From: a virus
Direction: 5' to 3' (one strand)
Length of the DNA stretch: 34,095 nt
IMG/VR virus record: IMGVR_UViG_3300037245_004852
Span: 1 to 34,095 of that record
The notes beneath the pieces are model-generated. The model worked only from the letters and a program-made list of their open reading frames with translations. It was not told the origin of the DNA and searched no databases. Shown in pieces: positions 32,992-34,095 of the stretch (positions within the stretch are counted from its first letter, which is position 1; every line of letters begins with the position of its first letter). A program made the position numbers and the translations under genes.

Positions 32992-34095
32992 ATGAAGGTC
33001 GAAATACGAAATGCTGTTGGGGAGTTGCCATTCAGTCTCTCAGGTGTTATGCTACCCCTTACAAAGATTAACAAAAAACTTGTTGACTCGTGGCTTAAGC
33101 TATGGACAAAGATAAAGAAAAAAATATCAGATAATCAAGAAATTACCCTTACGGAAGCGGAAAATCTTTTAGAAGGGATCTATAATATCTATAGCGAGGC
33201 CACCACGTTTAAGGGTGAGCCGGCTGGTGATATAGCCGTAGAAAATGTTAATGATTGTTTTATGAATTATCTCAATCGACGCCTTGACCACACCTCGCAA
33301 GGTGATAGTAATATGGCGCGTTTTATTTCTGTTTATAGCGCATGGATCCACTCGCACGGTACAAGTTGGCCCTATGATTTGGCAGTAATGGCTATAAATA
33401 GTGACCGCCAGATAGACTTCTCTGTGCTTAACAAGGTTGTAGATTTTCTTGGCTATGAGATTCAGCCGGCCATGGCCCAGCGCCAGAAGCAGCAAGAATA
33501 TATGCAAGAGATAATAAAAAAGGAAAAGGTCATAGCTGCTCAGATGCAATGGGTATCGCAAGGAGGCCCGGTGTTAATCTACGATGCTCATATGGATGAT
33601 TTTCTTGAGGGTGCTGCGCCTAGCAAGGGCCAGTACCCTGATCTTCTGTATATCAGCAAGAATCAATTTCTTTCTGAATTTCCCGCCGATGAGCAGGAAT
33701 CAGGATGCGTTGTGGTTACTAATATCTCTTGTGTTAAAGATGCAGGAGCAGACTATGTAAGGGAGTTAATCGAGGAGTGGTTAGCGGAGTCAAGACGACT
33801 AAAGGGAGACGATTTTTACCAATCAAAAACAGTGGACCGCTACCTCCTGAAACGGGCACGCCTGGTAGCGATGATCCGTACGATTATACGCCAGCTCAAC
33901 CCTTATGTTAAAACAGAGCGGGATGGAGGAATGCATGGGATAGCTGTTTTTGTTAATCGCGTATGCAGAGATTATCTATTCAGGGGAAAATTATCGTATA
34001 AATGGCCTAAGCGTCTCGTGGTTTTTATGTGGGTTCTTTTTGCCCTTTACGGTATAAGGGTGATCTGGTTCATTCATAAAATATGGAGTAATTAA
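32992..34095 (+). CDS. Hypothetical protein with C-terminal membrane anchor
   Basis: 367 residues from the ATG at 32992, preceded by GCGAGG at nine bases. An ATG at 32971 and a GTG at 32938 in the same frame have no SD, so the start is uncertain. Mostly helical, with KLVDSWLKLWTKIKKKISDN early, a middle with PVLIYDAHMDDFLEGAAP and GCVVVTNISCVKDAGADYVR that may form an alpha/beta core, and a final membrane helix (RLVVFMWVLFALYGIRVIWF) followed by a short basic tail. Base use looks more GC-rich than the preceding operon. No family recognised. A tail-anchored host-membrane protein is plausible; it may belong to a different module. Confidence 0.6.
   Translation: MKVEIRNAVGELPFSLSGVMLPLTKINKKLVDSWLKLWTKIKKKISDNQEITLTEAENLLEGIYNIYSEATTFKGEPAGDIAVENVNDCFMNYLNRRLDHTSQGDSNMARFISVYSAWIHSHGTSWPYDLAVMAINSDRQIDFSVLNKVVDFLGYEIQPAMAQRQKQQEYMQEIIKKEKVIAAQMQWVSQGGPVLIYDAHMDDFLEGAAPSKGQYPDLLYISKNQFLSEFPADEQESGCVVVTNISCVKDAGADYVRELIEEWLAESRRLKGDDFYQSKTVDRYLLKRARLVAMIRTIIRQLNPYVKTERDGGMHGIAVFVNRVCRDYLFRGKLSYKWPKRLVVFMWVLFALYGIRVIWFIHKIWSN

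Overview
The window is a stretch of virion-structure genes from a tailed double-stranded DNA phage or prophage (Caudoviricetes-like). A portal protein, a candidate prohead protease, a scaffold-like protein, a decoration-like protein and a major capsid protein lie together, next to a cluster of very long collagen-like fibre genes. The host cannot be named. Strong AAGGAGG-type ribosome binding sites, TATAAT-like promoters, a bacterial-type cupin and low-to-moderate GC point to a bacterium. LamG, DUF2341-like and DNRLRE-like modules are common in surface proteins of uncultured bacteria and archaea. I saw no terminase, polymerase, integrase, tRNA, CRISPR array or insertion sequence.

Layout. Positions 1-10903 hold three collagen-like fibre genes, the first entering from outside the window, and a LamG protein. 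Positions 10919-14908 hold a small tail protein, a 993-residue multidomain adhesin or depolymerase candidate, and a DNRLRE-like protein. A cupin-domain protein follows at 14921-15559. Positions 15650-25485 are the head module: three small proteins, portal, several small accessory proteins, protease candidate, Glu/Lys-rich scaffold-like protein, decoration-like protein and major capsid protein, closed by an intrinsic terminator. Positions 25486-25986 hold a possible two-helix membrane peptide, a second terminator and a predicted three-way-junction RNA. Two unknown genes follow (25987-26947). Three minus-strand genes at 26949-29277 interrupt the late genes: a TOPRIM protein related to topoisomerase VI A, a nucleoside hydrolase and a small exported protein. 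From 29535 the plus strand resumes with small basic, probably nucleic-acid-binding proteins (one with two Myb/SANT-like domains), an RNase H-like candidate, a 53-residue zinc-finger-like protein, and a final protein with a C-terminal membrane segment.

How it fits together. Most plus-strand genes overlap or abut and are probably co-transcribed. Wherever the head module and its flanks open a gap, a recurring 17-base AT-rich motif (close to TAATAATCTCTTAATAC, always in plus orientation) sits 20-65 bases before the next start. I propose it as a phage-specific promoter. The fibre, LamG and DNRLRE genes probably make the adsorption apparatus. The fibre DNA is so repetitive that recombination within and between genes is likely, and one 175-residue receptor-type domain is already duplicated with mosaic divergence. 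The minus-strand cassette looks like an accessory (moron-type) insertion and is, with the three-way-junction RNA and the recurring motif, the part most worth following up.
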